64,000 nucleotides of DNA from Saprospiraceae bacterium (GCA_016718505.1 JADKDE010000004.1:372001-436000), one strand, 5' to 3'; shown: positions 1 to 9,799, counted from the first letter of the stretch. The notes: a model not told the origin generated them from the letters alone. Translations and numbers: made by a program.

Positions 1-247
1 GCATCATCAGAGCTATTTTGTCGCCCTTTTTAAGCCCTTTACTTTGTAAGAAAGCTGCAAACTGGTTGCTTTTGATTTCCAGTTCTTTAAATGTAATTGC
101 TTTCCCCATGCATATAAAAGCTGTTTTATCGGCATACTTAGCAAAAGTTTCATCTAACAGAGAAACCACACTTTTGTATAGATTGGAATCTATTTCAATC
201 GGAACCTTTGCAGAATAGTTCGAAATCCAAGGTTTTTCTGTATTCAT
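1..247 (-). CDS. fadD: Long-chain fatty-acid-CoA ligase, N-terminal part
   Basis: The minus strand opens with ATG at 245-247 and stays open to the window edge, giving about 82 N-terminal residues; the rest lies outside. Visible landmarks fit the start of FadD-type AMP-binding acyl-CoA synthetases: MNTEKPW at the N-terminus, then YADKTAFICMGK, TFKELE, QFAAFLQSKGLKKGDK and IALMM. The family activates long-chain fatty acids to acyl-CoA via an acyl-adenylate on the inner face of the cytoplasmic membrane. The catalytic P-loop and adenylation motifs are not in view, so activity cannot be judged. It is divergent from the TonB receptor gene across about 160 bp that must carry both promoters. Confidence 0.82.
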   Translation of the reverse strand, partial: MNTEKPWISNYSAKVPIEIDSNLYKSVVSLLDETFAKYADKTAFICMGKAITFKELEIKSNQFAAFLQSKGLKKGDKIALMM

Positions 248-406
248 ATTATAATATAATTTAATGTATAATTCAATTGCTGCTAATCGATTAGGTAAAT
301 CAAAATAAAAAATAAAACTTTTTTAAGTTAAAATTGCCTAATTGTCTGAACATTTATTTTACTTTGGTTTGGTAAAATATCTATTTCGTTCCAACAAATG
401 TAAATT

Positions 407-3211
407 ATGTTAAGGAAAATTTGTTCATTTTTTGTTTTGGCTTTATTAATCTTGAATTCTAGCCAAATTTTATTTGGTCAGAATATCGTTTCAGGGAAAA
501 TTGTTTCAGCTACTTCCAATGAAGGTTTGATAGGGGCTGGTGTGGGAATTATTGGAACATCGGAAGGGGTGACCATAGAGGATGTTGAAGGTACATTTAG
601 CTTTGAGACCAAACAATCTTTTCCGCTCAAAATTGAAATAACTTATATTGGCTATTTAACAAAAGAGGTTGAGATAACCAAAAACAATGCAAATATTTTA
701 ATAGCTCTTGAAGAAGAAAATATCATCATAAATGCAATCGAAATAAAGGGTCAGCGTATTTCTGATAAACAAAAGGCAGCTCCCTTAACCGTAGAATCAT
801 TGGATTTATTAGCCATTAAGGAAACACCTTCAGACAATTTCTACGACGGATTGGGTAGTTTGAAAGGGGTGGACCTTACAGCTGCAAGTCTTGGGTTTAA
901 AATCATCAATACTAGGGGATTCAATTCAACAAGTCCAGTACGTTCGCTGCAAATTATAGATGGTGTAGATAATCAAGCACCAGGCTTAAATTTTTCACTG
1001 GGTAATTTTCTGGGAACATCAGAACTCGATGTCGTGAAGGTGGACATTGTCGTTGGTGCTGCATCGGCATTTTATGGACCGAATGCGTTCAATGGTGTGA
1101 TCAGTATGGAGACAAAAAATCCATTTTTTCAAAAAGGATTGGCAGGTTCGGTAAAGCTAGGCGAAAGGAATTTGGTGGAAGCAGCGATTAGGTATGCCGA
1201 TGCCTTTAAAAATAAAAGTGGAAATGATGTAGCTGCATTCAAATTGAATTTGGCATATTTTAAAGCCAAGGATTGGGAAGCAGACAATTACGATCCAGTT
1301 TATGGTACGAATACCGACAGGTCAAATCCTGGAGGCTATGATGCTGTCAATATTTATGGCGATGAGTACAGAACCAATATGGATTTGACAAAATCTGAGC
1401 TTTATTCTAGTTTCGCAGGTTTAGGCCAATGGCACCGCAAAGGTTATAAAGAAAGTGATTTGGTGGATTATAACACCAACAATTTGAAAGCTAATTTGGC
1501 TTTTCACGTTAGAACAAATCCAAGTAAAAAAGCCGAATCTCCAGAATTCATCTTTTCAAATAGCTTTAGCACAGGTACGACAGTTTATCAAGGTGACAAT
1601 AGATTTAGTTTGAGAGGCATCCAATTTTTTCAGTCGAGGTTAGAATTTAGAAAGACAAACAAATATTTTATACGAGCATATATGACTTCTGACAATGCTG
1701 GAGAGTCATTTGACCCATACTTTACCGCTTTGAGATTGCAAAACAGTGCAAAACCAAATGGAGAATGGAGCAAGGATTATAATAATTTTTGGGTAAGTGG
1801 CCCAAGGAAGTGGATGGATCAAATGGAATATCCAAAACTAGTCGTATTTCCTCAAATGAGCTTTGATAGGGAAGGTGCCCTTGCATGGTTGGCCAATAAT
1901 CAGGGCAAACTTTCCGAGTGGCATCAGCTAGCTGCAAATGCTGCGAACGCAAGTTCAGGTAATTATTACGCTTTTTTTGAGCCAGGTACCGCACAATTTG
2001 ATTCTGAATTTAAAAGAATTTCGTCTAGCTATAATAACTTACTTGGTTCAGGGACCAGGTTTTACGACAATAGTAAATTGTATCATGTACACGGAGAATA
2101 CAAAATTCAACCCACTTTTATAAAAGAAATCACGCTAGGGGCAAATTATAGGCTTTATACACCAAACTCACGAGGGACCATATTCTATGATACTGCAGAT
2201 GTGAAAATTACCAATAGTGAATTTGGAACTTATGTGGGTCTTGAACATGAATTTTTAAAAGAAAAACTTAAATTGAATGCAACTGTAAGATATGATAAAA
2301 ATCAAAATTTTGATGGTTTGATTAGTCCAGCCGCCTCAGCAGTTTACAAATTTAACGATCAGAATATTTTGAGACTTTCTTTCTCTTCTGCTCTCAGAAA
2401 TCCGACACTTTCGGACCAATATCTATATTTGAACGTTGGACCAGCAATTTTGGCGGGTAATTTGTATGGAGTGGATAGTTTAATTTCTGTAGCATCATTC
2501 CAAGAATATCGAAATTCTTTAGATCCAAGTAAAATCAGTTATTTCAATATTTCAGGAGTAAAACCAGAAAAAGTAAGATCATTTGAAATAGGGTATAGGA
2601 CTACTTTGTTCGAGGATGTATTCGTGGATGGAAGTTATTATTTTAGCACTTACACAGACTTTTTGGGTTATAATATCGGTATAGATGCAGAGTTTGATCC
2701 ACTGACCAAATTTCCTACAAAATTTCAAGTATTCAGATATGCAAGTAATTCTTTGGAAAAAGTTTCAACACAAGGATTTTCGATTGGTTTAAGCTATTTT
2801 TTCAGAAAATATTTCCAACTAGCGGGTAATTATAGTTTCAATAAATTAGCTAGTCAAGTTAATGATCCAATTATTCCAGCTTTTAATACTCCAGAACACA
2901 AATATAACCTATCTTTGTCAGGTAGGAATATTAAGTGGGGAGTTTTAAAGGATTTTGGTTTTAGTTTAAATTACAAATGGATTGATGGATTTCTATTCGA
3001 AGGATCTCCGCAATTCACAGGATTTATTCCATCTTATAGTTTGTTGGATGCTCAAATTAATTATAATTTTGTGAAAAATAATCTAACTTTAAAAATTGGG
3101 GCTTCAAACGTTTTGAACAATAAAGTATTTCAAACTTATGGAGGTCCTAGAATAGGACGGATGGCGTACATTTCAGTTTTATACGATTTTAAAAAGAAAG
3201 TCAACATTTAA
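407..3211 (+). CDS. TonB-dependent outer membrane receptor with carboxypeptidase-regulatory domain
   Basis: A 934-residue protein with a signal peptide ending near residue 24 (LLILNSSQILFGQ). Next comes a carboxypeptidase-regulatory-like beta-sandwich (about residues 25-110; VSGKIVSATSNEG, EDVEGTFSFE), a plug domain (about 120-240; AFYGPNAFNGVISMETKNP) and a long C-terminal beta-barrel. This is the standard layout of Bacteroidota TonB-dependent receptors, which import large or scarce substrates across the outer membrane using the proton motive force. No SusD partner follows, so it is not a classical glycan Sus pair. The next gene, 42 bp downstream, encodes a secreted hydrolase-like protein and may be co-transcribed. 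The substrate cannot be read from the sequence. Confidence 0.9.
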   Translation: MLRKICSFFVLALLILNSSQILFGQNIVSGKIVSATSNEGLIGAGVGIIGTSEGVTIEDVEGTFSFETKQSFPLKIEITYIGYLTKEVEITKNNANILIALEEENIIINAIEIKGQRISDKQKAAPLTVESLDLLAIKETPSDNFYDGLGSLKGVDLTAASLGFKIINTRGFNSTSPVRSLQIIDGVDNQAPGLNFSLGNFLGTSELDVVKVDIVVGAASAFYGPNAFNGVISMETKNPFFQKGLAGSVKLGERNLVEAAIRYADAFKNKSGNDVAAFKLNLAYFKAKDWEADNYDPVYGTNTDRSNPGGYDAVNIYGDEYRTNMDLTKSELYSSFAGLGQWHRKGYKESDLVDYNTNNLKANLAFHVRTNPSKKAESPEFIFSNSFSTGTTVYQGDNRFSLRGIQFFQSRLEFRKTNKYFIRAYMTSDNAGESFDPYFTALRLQNSAKPNGEWSKDYNNFWVSGPRKWMDQMEYPKLVVFPQMSFDREGALAWLANNQGKLSEWHQLAANAANASSGNYYAFFEPGTAQFDSEFKRISSSYNNLLGSGTRFYDNSKLYHVHGEYKIQPTFIKEITLGANYRLYTPNSRGTIFYDTADVKITNSEFGTYVGLEHEFLKEKLKLNATVRYDKNQNFDGLISPAASAVYKFNDQNILRLSFSSALRNPTLSDQYLYLNVGPAILAGNLYGVDSLISVASFQEYRNSLDPSKISYFNISGVKPEKVRSFEIGYRTTLFEDVFVDGSYYFSTYTDFLGYNIGIDAEFDPLTKFPTKFQVFRYASNSLEKVSTQGFSIGLSYFFRKYFQLAGNYSFNKLASQVNDPIIPAFNTPEHKYNLSLSGRNIKWGVLKDFGFSLNYKWIDGFLFEGSPQFTGFIPSYSLLDAQINYNFVKNNLTLKIGASNVLNNKVFQTYGGPRIGRMAYISVLYDFKKKVNI

Positions 3212-3253
3212 TAAACCATATTATTCAATCATTTTAAATTTAAAAAGCTAAGT

Positions 3254-4861
3254 ATGAAGAAAAGTATTTACTTAATTTGTTCTCTCTTCATTCTGTTATT
3301 GTGTGATTTGAATGCGCAAAAGCGATATTTAGATCCCATATTTTCAGGAGTACAAAGAGATTCATTTGTTTACGCTTCCAATTTTGAAGTGTTATCAGGT
3401 GCCCCAGTTTTGATCAACTTGCCTATGGATGTTTATACACCGATAGGTGACACTGCGACCAACCGTCCACTGGTTATTCTTTTCCACACGGGTAATTTTT
3501 TGCCAACTTTACCTAATCCTTTGAATGGGGGTATTGCTGGGAATAGAAGAGATTCTGTTTTGGTAGAAATTGCAACAAGACTTGCCAAGATGGGATACGT
3601 AGTAGCTTCAGTTGAATATCGTTTAGGTTGGAATCCAGTAAGTCCAGACATTAATGTAAGGGTTAATACCTTGATTAATGCAGCGTATAGAGGTATCCAA
3701 GACGCGAGATCATGTGTTCGATATTTACGAAAAAATGTAAAGGATGGTGGAAATTCATTCGGAATTGATCCAAACAAGGTAGTATATTTTGGAGATGGTA
3801 CGGGAGGTTATATTTCTTTAGGAGCTGCAACTCTTGACAAATATTCCGATATCGTTATTCCTAAGTTTATTGGCCCAGATATCACTGGAGACGGAATTCC
3901 AGATCCATTTGTAATTCAGCCAATTCACGGTGACCCATTTGGTACCACATTGGGTGTTAATCCATCGAACCAAGCAACTTTGTGTAAGCCAAATACAGTA
4001 AACTTTAACGATGGAACGGCTATTGGCTCTGATGTTGCTCTTACTGTTAATTTGGGAGGTGCATTGGGCGATACTTCTTGGTTGGATAAATCTGATCCAC
4101 CAGTTATCTCATTCCATGTGCCAATTGATCCATTTGCACCATATAAATCAGGTGTGTTGATAGTACCTACTACTGGTGACCAAATCGTTGAGGTACAGGG
4201 TTCATACTGGGTTCAAAGAAAAGCAGATTCATTGGGAGTAAATTCAGTTTTTGAACTTCCAAATCCAATTACTGATGCATATTCCGTTCAAGCAAATAAA
4301 AACAACGAGGGCTTTGATGGATTATATCCAGTGGTTCAGGGATATTTGCCTAATCCTTTTACTGGAAATCCATATCCTCAGTCAGGACCTTGGCAATGGT
4401 GGGAATCAGCTATTTGGAGCACAATTCCGCACCCAAGCTGCCCAACTGGTGCACCTGTAACATTGTGTAATTTTCATGTAATCAATAGCATCGGAAATCA
4501 AACCATGAGTGCTACTAAAGGGCGTACTTATGTTGATACTATTATCGGTTATTATGCACCTAGAGCTTATAGAGCATTGCAATTGTGGCCAACATCATCT
4601 GAAGAATATCTTAAAGGTACAGAATTTAAAGTGACTATCGCTCCAGTTCCTGCATCTTCAGAGGTGTACATCCAATCAGAAGTTGAACAACCAATTTTAG
4701 GTATAGAAATGTTCGATGTAAATGGAAGAAGAGTTAGAAATATCCAAAATATTAATCACGCGGTTTATTCACTCGACAGAGAAGGATTATCCAATGGGGT
4801 TTATTTTGTGAAATTGCGATTTAAAGCGGGTCTTATGACTCGGAAAGTTGTATTTCATTAA
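3254..4861 (+). CDS. T9SS-secreted alpha/beta hydrolase-fold protein with altered nucleophile elbow
   Basis: A 535-residue protein. Residues 1-21 form a signal peptide (LCDLNAQ). Residues about 50-220 resemble the carboxylesterase-type alpha/beta hydrolase fold: PLVILFHTGN (oxyanion-loop region), VASVEYRLGW, and DARSCVRYLRKN just before the nucleophile elbow. The elbow reads GDGTGG (residues 180-185) where active relatives have GDSAGG, so the expected serine is a glycine, with a threonine next to it. The last ~80 residues are a type IX sorting domain (APVPASSEVYI, GVYFVKLRFKAGLMTRKVVFH), so the protein is probably exported through the outer membrane. It follows the TonB receptor by 42 bp and ends in a strong terminator. 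Whether it hydrolyses anything is doubtful. Confidence 0.82.
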   Translation: MKKSIYLICSLFILLLCDLNAQKRYLDPIFSGVQRDSFVYASNFEVLSGAPVLINLPMDVYTPIGDTATNRPLVILFHTGNFLPTLPNPLNGGIAGNRRDSVLVEIATRLAKMGYVVASVEYRLGWNPVSPDINVRVNTLINAAYRGIQDARSCVRYLRKNVKDGGNSFGIDPNKVVYFGDGTGGYISLGAATLDKYSDIVIPKFIGPDITGDGIPDPFVIQPIHGDPFGTTLGVNPSNQATLCKPNTVNFNDGTAIGSDVALTVNLGGALGDTSWLDKSDPPVISFHVPIDPFAPYKSGVLIVPTTGDQIVEVQGSYWVQRKADSLGVNSVFELPNPITDAYSVQANKNNEGFDGLYPVVQGYLPNPFTGNPYPQSGPWQWWESAIWSTIPHPSCPTGAPVTLCNFHVINSIGNQTMSATKGRTYVDTIIGYYAPRAYRALQLWPTSSEEYLKGTEFKVTIAPVPASSEVYIQSEVEQPILGIEMFDVNGRRVRNIQNINHAVYSLDREGLSNGVYFVKLRFKAGLMTRKVVFH

Positions 4862-4888
4862 CGGATTATAAGCATATTTAACAATATG

Positions 4889-4917
4889 AAAGCCGGCTTT
4901 TTATAGGTCGGCTTTTT
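4889..4917 (+). terminator. Rho-independent terminator after the T9SS hydrolase-like gene
   Basis: A 7-bp perfect stem AAAGCCG/CGGCTTT (4889-4895 with 4909-4915) closes a 13-nt loop and runs into a T tract, 28 bp after the stop codon. Confidence 0.8.
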
Positions 4918-5000
4918 AATTTTATAAAAAATCAATACTTTTATTTAATTTTTCGTCTATATGATGATTAATTTTTATTAACCCTAAAATAATTCTTATT

Positions 5001-5609
5001 ATGGATTTAACGGAACTTTTAAAAGGAAACATTCCTCAAGATTTGATAGGTACTTTAAGCCAACAAATGGGGACTGAACCACAACAAACACAAACAGCTG
5101 CCCAAAATATTTTTACTACGCTCTTGGGTGGTTTGGCGAAAAACGCTTCAACAGAAGAGGGTGCACAAGGTATTCTTGGGGCTTTAGACAGAGACCATGA
5201 CGGCAGTGTTTTGAATGACCTTGGAGGTTTATTGAGCGGTGCAATGGGATCTTCTCAAGCGACCAATGGTGCAGGAATACTTGGACATATCCTTGGCGGT
5301 AAGCAACAAGGTGCGGTTGATATGGTTTCTCAAACAAGTGGAATTGATGCCAATTCGGCTATGTCAATGATGATAAAGTTAGCACCAATCCTCATGGGTG
5401 TACTTGGTAAGGCAAAACAAGATAATGGTCTAGACGCTGGTGGTTTATCAGGACTTCTTTCTGGCGTTATGGGAAATCAACAGGTACAAGAGCAAAATCC
5501 TTTGGTAGCTATTGCAACTAGATTTATCGATCAAGATGGTGATGGTGATATCATGGACGATTTGAGTGGTATGGGCATGAACATTTTGGGTGAGATGCTC
5601 AAAAAATAA
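5001..5609 (+). CDS. DUF937 family protein
   Basis: A 202-residue protein without a signal peptide, rich in Gly, Leu and Met. It matches the DUF937 (YidB-like) pattern: MDLTELLKGNIPQDLIGTLSQQMG at the start, a central repeat of short helices (AMSMMIKLAPILMGVLGK), and two Asp/Gly-rich loops resembling calcium-binding loops, DRDHDGSVLNDL near residues 66-77 and DQDGDGDIMDDL near residues 180-191. Bacteroidota members of the family commonly have these loops. The role is unknown. It is monocistronic, with terminators on both sides. Confidence 0.8.
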   Translation: MDLTELLKGNIPQDLIGTLSQQMGTEPQQTQTAAQNIFTTLLGGLAKNASTEEGAQGILGALDRDHDGSVLNDLGGLLSGAMGSSQATNGAGILGHILGGKQQGAVDMVSQTSGIDANSAMSMMIKLAPILMGVLGKAKQDNGLDAGGLSGLLSGVMGNQQVQEQNPLVAIATRFIDQDGDGDIMDDLSGMGMNILGEMLKK

Positions 5610-5629
5610 TCGAAATATTTTTATCTTAG

Positions 5630-5666
5630 CTGCCTCATCAAATATTTTTTTGGTGGGGCTTTTTTA
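5630..5666 (+). terminator. Rho-independent terminator after the DUF937 gene
   Basis: The stem GCCTCATCA (5632-5640) pairs with TGGTGGGGC (5651-5659), using three G-U pairs, and is followed by TTTTTT. It lies 22 bp beyond the stop codon. Confidence 0.7.
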
Positions 5667-5722
5667 TGTTGTTTATTTATCGATAAAAGAACATTGTTTT
5701 ATTATCCAGAAAAATTTTATTT

Positions 5723-6568
5723 ATGGTCGAAAAAAAATATGAAATAGAAATAAAAGCTTCGCCAGAAAAGATTTGGTTTGCTCTTTGGGATGATTATTGT
5801 TATCGTCAATGGACTTCGGTATTTTGCCCAGGATCTTATTATGAGGGCGAATTGAAAGAAGGCGAACAAATTTTGTTCCTGGCCCCAAATGGTGAGGGAA
5901 TGTTTAGTAAAGTGCAAACAGTTGTAGAAAATGAAAAAATGCATTTTGTGCATCTTGGAGAGTTAAAAGACAAACAGCCCAAAGTTGATTTTGATGCTGC
6001 ACCTTGGACTGCTTCTAGAGAACATTATGAAATTATTCCCAGTGATGGTGCAATCTGTGTGTTGAGAGCTACCGTTGATGTCGTGGATGAATATATCGAT
6101 TTTATGGACAAATCTTTCGCACTTGGATTGCAAAAAGTTAGAGATTTGAGCGAGAATTTTTATATCTATAATAAAATAGAATCAGAAGCACCCATTGAGG
6201 CAATATGGGACAGTTACACCAATCCAGATAAAATAACCAATTGGAATTTTGCGAACGATGATTGGAGATGTCCATGGGCAAAGGTAGATCTGAGAGAAGG
6301 GGGAAGTTTCTCAAGTCGAATGGAAGCGAAAGATGGTTCTTTTGGTTTTGAATTTGGAGGTATTTATCAAAAAATTGAAACCAATAAACTCCTCCATTAC
6401 ATCATGGAAGATGGGCGAGCAGTTGAGGTGAATTTCAGTAGGAGAGAAGGAATTTCAGAAGTAATTCAAAAATTTATGCCAGAGAATGAAAACAGTTATT
6501 ATCTCCAAAGAGATGGTTGGCAGGCCATATTAAACAATTTCAAGAAATATACAGAATCGTTACAATAA
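5723..6568 (+). CDS. Tandem SRPBCC (AHSA1/START-like) domain protein
   Basis: A cytoplasmic 281-residue protein with two START/SRPBCC-type domains in a row. Domain 1 (about 1-145) opens with YEIEIKASPEKIWFALWDDY and contains FCPGSYYEGELKEGE. Domain 2 (about 148-281) opens with IYNKIESEAPIEAIWDSYTN and contains the AHSA1-like FEFGGIYQKIETNKLLHYIMEDGR and a C-terminal helix GWQAILNNFKKYTE. SRPBCC domains bind hydrophobic ligands in a deep cavity; single-domain AHSA1-like proteins are common in Bacteroidota. No catalytic assignment is possible. It sits alone between terminators, so the neighbours give no hint. Confidence 0.8.
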   Translation: MVEKKYEIEIKASPEKIWFALWDDYCYRQWTSVFCPGSYYEGELKEGEQILFLAPNGEGMFSKVQTVVENEKMHFVHLGELKDKQPKVDFDAAPWTASREHYEIIPSDGAICVLRATVDVVDEYIDFMDKSFALGLQKVRDLSENFYIYNKIESEAPIEAIWDSYTNPDKITNWNFANDDWRCPWAKVDLREGGSFSSRMEAKDGSFGFEFGGIYQKIETNKLLHYIMEDGRAVEVNFSRREGISEVIQKFMPENENSYYLQRDGWQAILNNFKKYTESLQ

Positions 6569-6591
6569 GATAATCAAACCAAGTGAAAAAG

Positions 6592-6626
6592 AAAAAGAGG
6601 CTGTCTTAATAGAGAGCCTCTTTTTT
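6592..6626. terminator. Bidirectional terminator between the SRPBCC gene and secDF
   Basis: A 10-bp perfect stem AAAAGAGGCT/AGCCTCTTTT (6593-6602 with 6615-6624) with T tracts on both strands, placed between convergent genes. Confidence 0.85.
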
Positions 6627-6667
6627 TATGTGTGATAAAAACTACTTATTGTAGTTCTCTTTTGTTT

Positions 6668-9600
6668 TTAAGCTTTTACAGTGCCAGTATGTGTTGTTAC
6701 AGCAGCTTCTGTTTCTTTGGCATTTAGATCGCCTGACAAATCATACAATACGGGAGTTGCTACAAAAAGGGAAGAGTATGTACCTGAAATAACCCCAACA
6801 ACCAACGCAAAGGCAAATCCCTTGATTGATGCCCCTCCAAAAAGGAATAACATCAATACAACAAATAATGTAATAGCAGATGTAATCATAGTTCTACTCA
6901 AGGTAGCATTCAAGGCCATATTAATTACCTCGTAGTTAGATTTAGCTGTGTATGTTCTTAAGTATTCTCGGATTCTATCAAATACAACGATGGTATCGTT
7001 CATAGAATAACCAAGAATGGTCAAAAATGCGGCTATGAAGGCTTGATCTATCTCCATGGTAAATGGAACAAATCCGTGTCCAAATGAGAATAAAGCCAAT
7101 ATTATCAAAGCATCGTGTACCAATGAAACAACCGTTCCTGTAGAAAATTGCCATTTTGCAAATCGAATGAAAATGTAAATGAAAATACAGAAAATCACCA
7201 AAATTGTACTCCAGAATGAAGAAGACTTTATGTCGTCAGCAACTGTTGGCCCCACTTTTGAAAAACTCGTAAGGTGCGTGCCTATTCCATCCGATTCCTT
7301 AAATTTCTTGTAATCCAAGTTCCCACCACTTAATTTATTTACCCCTTCGTAAAGCTTTTGTAATACTTTTTCTGTGGCTTCAGGTGAATTGTCGTTAATC
7401 AAATAGGTTGTAGTAACGTTATAAGTATTTTTCACATCTATTTCCTTCACGATAGGCTCTAGGTCAAATACTTCTTTCATAGTACTTCTGATCGTCTCTG
7501 CATTTACTGCAGTGCCATCTCCAAACTGAATGTTATATGAATATCCACCCTTGAAATCTACTCCTAATTCAAATCCTCTAGTAAAGAAAGAGACCAGTCC
7601 GGCGATGATGACAATGGCAGAAACTACATAAAATTTCTTTCTCATTCCTAACCAATCAATAGACGGTTGGATAAATAATTTCTCTGAAAAAGCTGTCGTA
7701 TATTTTACATTATTGCCTTTTTCTAACCACCATTCTGTAACCAATCTTACAACCAATATTGCTGTAAATAAAGTTGTCATAACTCCAATCAACAATGTAA
7801 CAGCAAATCCTTTGATAGGGCCAAGTCCAAAGAAATATAGTATCAAAGCAGTTATAATTGTAGTTACGTTGGAGTCTAATATCGCGGGCATTGAATTTCT
7901 GAATCCATCTGCAATTGCAATTTGCAGGCTTTTCCCTTCTCTCAATTCCTCCTTAATCCTCTCGTATATAATTACATTGGCATCTACCGCTATAGCCATG
8001 GTTAAAACGATACCCGCTATACCAGGTAAGGTCATAACTGTTCCTACAGAGGCCAATATTCCAATTAATAAAAATAGATTGATGAAAAGTCCAACAATTG
8101 ACATTAAACCTCCTGTGGCATAATAAGCTATCATGAAAATGACAACACAGAACATACCTAAAGCAAGAGATAGAATCGATTTATTGATGTTCTCCTGACC
8201 CAAAGACGGACCTACCACTGATTCTTGGATGATTTGGGTTTTGGCTGGTAACTTACCGATCTCTAGGATATTGGCTAAGTCTTGACCTTCTTGTGTGGTA
8301 AATGAGCCAGAAATAGACGAACTTCCCGTTGTGATTGGGTCATTAACTGTTGGCGCTGAAACAACTTCATCATCAAGTACAATCGCAATTTCGCGATTAT
8401 TATCCTGTGAAGCTTTGGTGGTCATGTCTGCCCAAACTTTCGAACCTACATTATCCATCAAAAGGGATACTGCTACCTGTTGCGTTACTGGGTCTGGATT
8501 AGCAGCTGCACGAACTATATGATCGCCTTCAAGCGGAGCTGATTCACTACCTCTTTTCTTTTTGATGGCGTAAACTTCGTACTTATTAGTGAATTTATTT
8601 GTTGTTCTGTCTTTGATTGGCTTTGCTGAAAATCTAAATAATAGATCATTTGGCAATGCTTTCTTAACCTCAGGATTGTCAAACATTGCTTTCAATGCAG
8701 TTCTTTTGTTTTTATCAACAGTACCAACAACTGAAGGGGAATACATGAAACCTTGACCTCCAGCATTTACATTCATTTCCATCAAACTGAGGATAGGACC
8801 TTTTCCAGTACTTAAAGAATCTACACCTGCAACCTGAAGAGTAGAATCTTTAATATTTCCTAAGCTGTCGCGGATATATGTATATTGTTTTAAAGTCTCA
8901 CTCGTATCGCCTTTGATTATTTTTTTCATTTTTTCATCAGCAGCCATGATCGAAACGGGAACGATTTCATCTGAAATTCGATAAACATCCCAAAACTCTA
9001 ATTTAGCTGATGCTTGTAAGAATTTTCGAGCTCGCTCTGGATTGTCAATACCAGGCAATTCTACAACGATAAGATCTCTATTTGCATCCAAAGACACATT
9101 GGGTTGGGTAACTCCGAATTTGTCGATACGATCCTTAAGCCTCTTATAAGTCAAACTTACCGTTTCTTTGGCTTTGTTTCTTATTACTCCCAATACTCTA
9201 TCGTCGTTGTATTCCAACTTAACTTCATCTTTAAGGGTCGCACTTCTTGAAAAAATACTAGCTAAAGCTTTTCCATTAGCGATCTTCTTGAATTCTTGAC
9301 CGAAAAGAGTCACGAAGTCAGCTTGATCATTTGTTTGCCTTGCTGCTGCTTTGTCTAGCGCTTCTCTGAAAGTAGGATCGCTACTATTGTCTGACAAAGT
9401 AATCAAGAAATCTCTCAAATCAACCTGTAAGATGATGTTCATACCACCCTTAAGGTCCAATCCAAGCGCCAATTGTTGTTTCTTAAGCTCTTCGTAGGTA
9501 TAAGACTTAAAAAGTGGAATGCTGAAAATAGGCTCACTCGAGATACTATCTAAATAATTAATTCTCGCCTCTTTGGTCACAGCTACTTTATCAGGGTTGG

Positions 9601-9739
9601 TCGAAAGACTTGCTACCTGTGCTGCATAATTGTCCGCATCCTTTTCTACACTTCTAGTTGGGAGCATGAAAATATATTGGAGCAAACAGACGATGACCAA
9701 TATAATCAAGAAAAATTTTACAAATCCTTTACCTTGCAT
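6668..9739 (-). CDS. secDF: Protein translocase subunit SecDF (fused)
   Basis: A 1023-residue fusion of SecD and SecF, the membrane proton-driven partner of SecYEG that pulls preproteins across the inner membrane. The SecD half has an N-terminal membrane helix (FFLIILVIVCLLQYIFML), the conserved GLDLKGGMNI, a large periplasmic P1 domain, and six-helix RND-type membrane segments including AVDANVIIYERIKEELREG. The SecF half starts near residue 690 and shows ELGVDFKGGYSY and the matching TM4 motif NDTIVVFDRIREYL. The natural fusion is typical of Bacteroidota. A clear -7 promoter element lies 52 nt upstream of the ATG. The gene is monocistronic. Confidence 0.97.
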   Translation of the reverse strand: MQGKGFVKFFLIILVIVCLLQYIFMLPTRSVEKDADNYAAQVASLSTNPDKVAVTKEARINYLDSISSEPIFSIPLFKSYTYEELKKQQLALGLDLKGGMNIILQVDLRDFLITLSDNSSDPTFREALDKAAARQTNDQADFVTLFGQEFKKIANGKALASIFSRSATLKDEVKLEYNDDRVLGVIRNKAKETVSLTYKRLKDRIDKFGVTQPNVSLDANRDLIVVELPGIDNPERARKFLQASAKLEFWDVYRISDEIVPVSIMAADEKMKKIIKGDTSETLKQYTYIRDSLGNIKDSTLQVAGVDSLSTGKGPILSLMEMNVNAGGQGFMYSPSVVGTVDKNKRTALKAMFDNPEVKKALPNDLLFRFSAKPIKDRTTNKFTNKYEVYAIKKKRGSESAPLEGDHIVRAAANPDPVTQQVAVSLLMDNVGSKVWADMTTKASQDNNREIAIVLDDEVVSAPTVNDPITTGSSSISGSFTTQEGQDLANILEIGKLPAKTQIIQESVVGPSLGQENINKSILSLALGMFCVVIFMIAYYATGGLMSIVGLFINLFLLIGILASVGTVMTLPGIAGIVLTMAIAVDANVIIYERIKEELREGKSLQIAIADGFRNSMPAILDSNVTTIITALILYFFGLGPIKGFAVTLLIGVMTTLFTAILVVRLVTEWWLEKGNNVKYTTAFSEKLFIQPSIDWLGMRKKFYVVSAIVIIAGLVSFFTRGFELGVDFKGGYSYNIQFGDGTAVNAETIRSTMKEVFDLEPIVKEIDVKNTYNVTTTYLINDNSPEATEKVLQKLYEGVNKLSGGNLDYKKFKESDGIGTHLTSFSKVGPTVADDIKSSSFWSTILVIFCIFIYIFIRFAKWQFSTGTVVSLVHDALIILALFSFGHGFVPFTMEIDQAFIAAFLTILGYSMNDTIVVFDRIREYLRTYTAKSNYEVINMALNATLSRTMITSAITLFVVLMLFLFGGASIKGFAFALVVGVISGTYSSLFVATPVLYDLSGDLNAKETEAAVTTHTGTVKA

Positions 9740-9791
9740 GGTATTAAAAACGTTTTATGATTTTTTATAATAAGTAATCAAAATTAGGGCG

Positions 9792-9799
9792 CAAATATA
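9792..9799 (-). promoter_or_regulatory. Bacteroidota -7 promoter element for secDF
   Basis: On the minus strand TATATTTG matches TAnnTTTG and lies 52 nt before the secDF ATG. No well-spaced -33 TTG is seen. Confidence 0.5.

Noticed and set aside
3433..3777. 114-codon minus-strand frame inside the T9SS hydrolase-like gene
   Set aside because: Antisense to conserved hydrolase-fold sequence; no promoter, no recognisable domain.
407..4861. Sus-type glycan utilisation locus
   Set aside because: There is no SusD-like lipoprotein or glycoside hydrolase; the partner is a hydrolase-fold protein with a mutated nucleophile.
7713..8123. 136-codon open frame on the plus strand inside secDF
   Set aside because: It lies wholly antisense to the conserved SecD membrane domain, and its amino acid make-up is that of a reverse-strand shadow.
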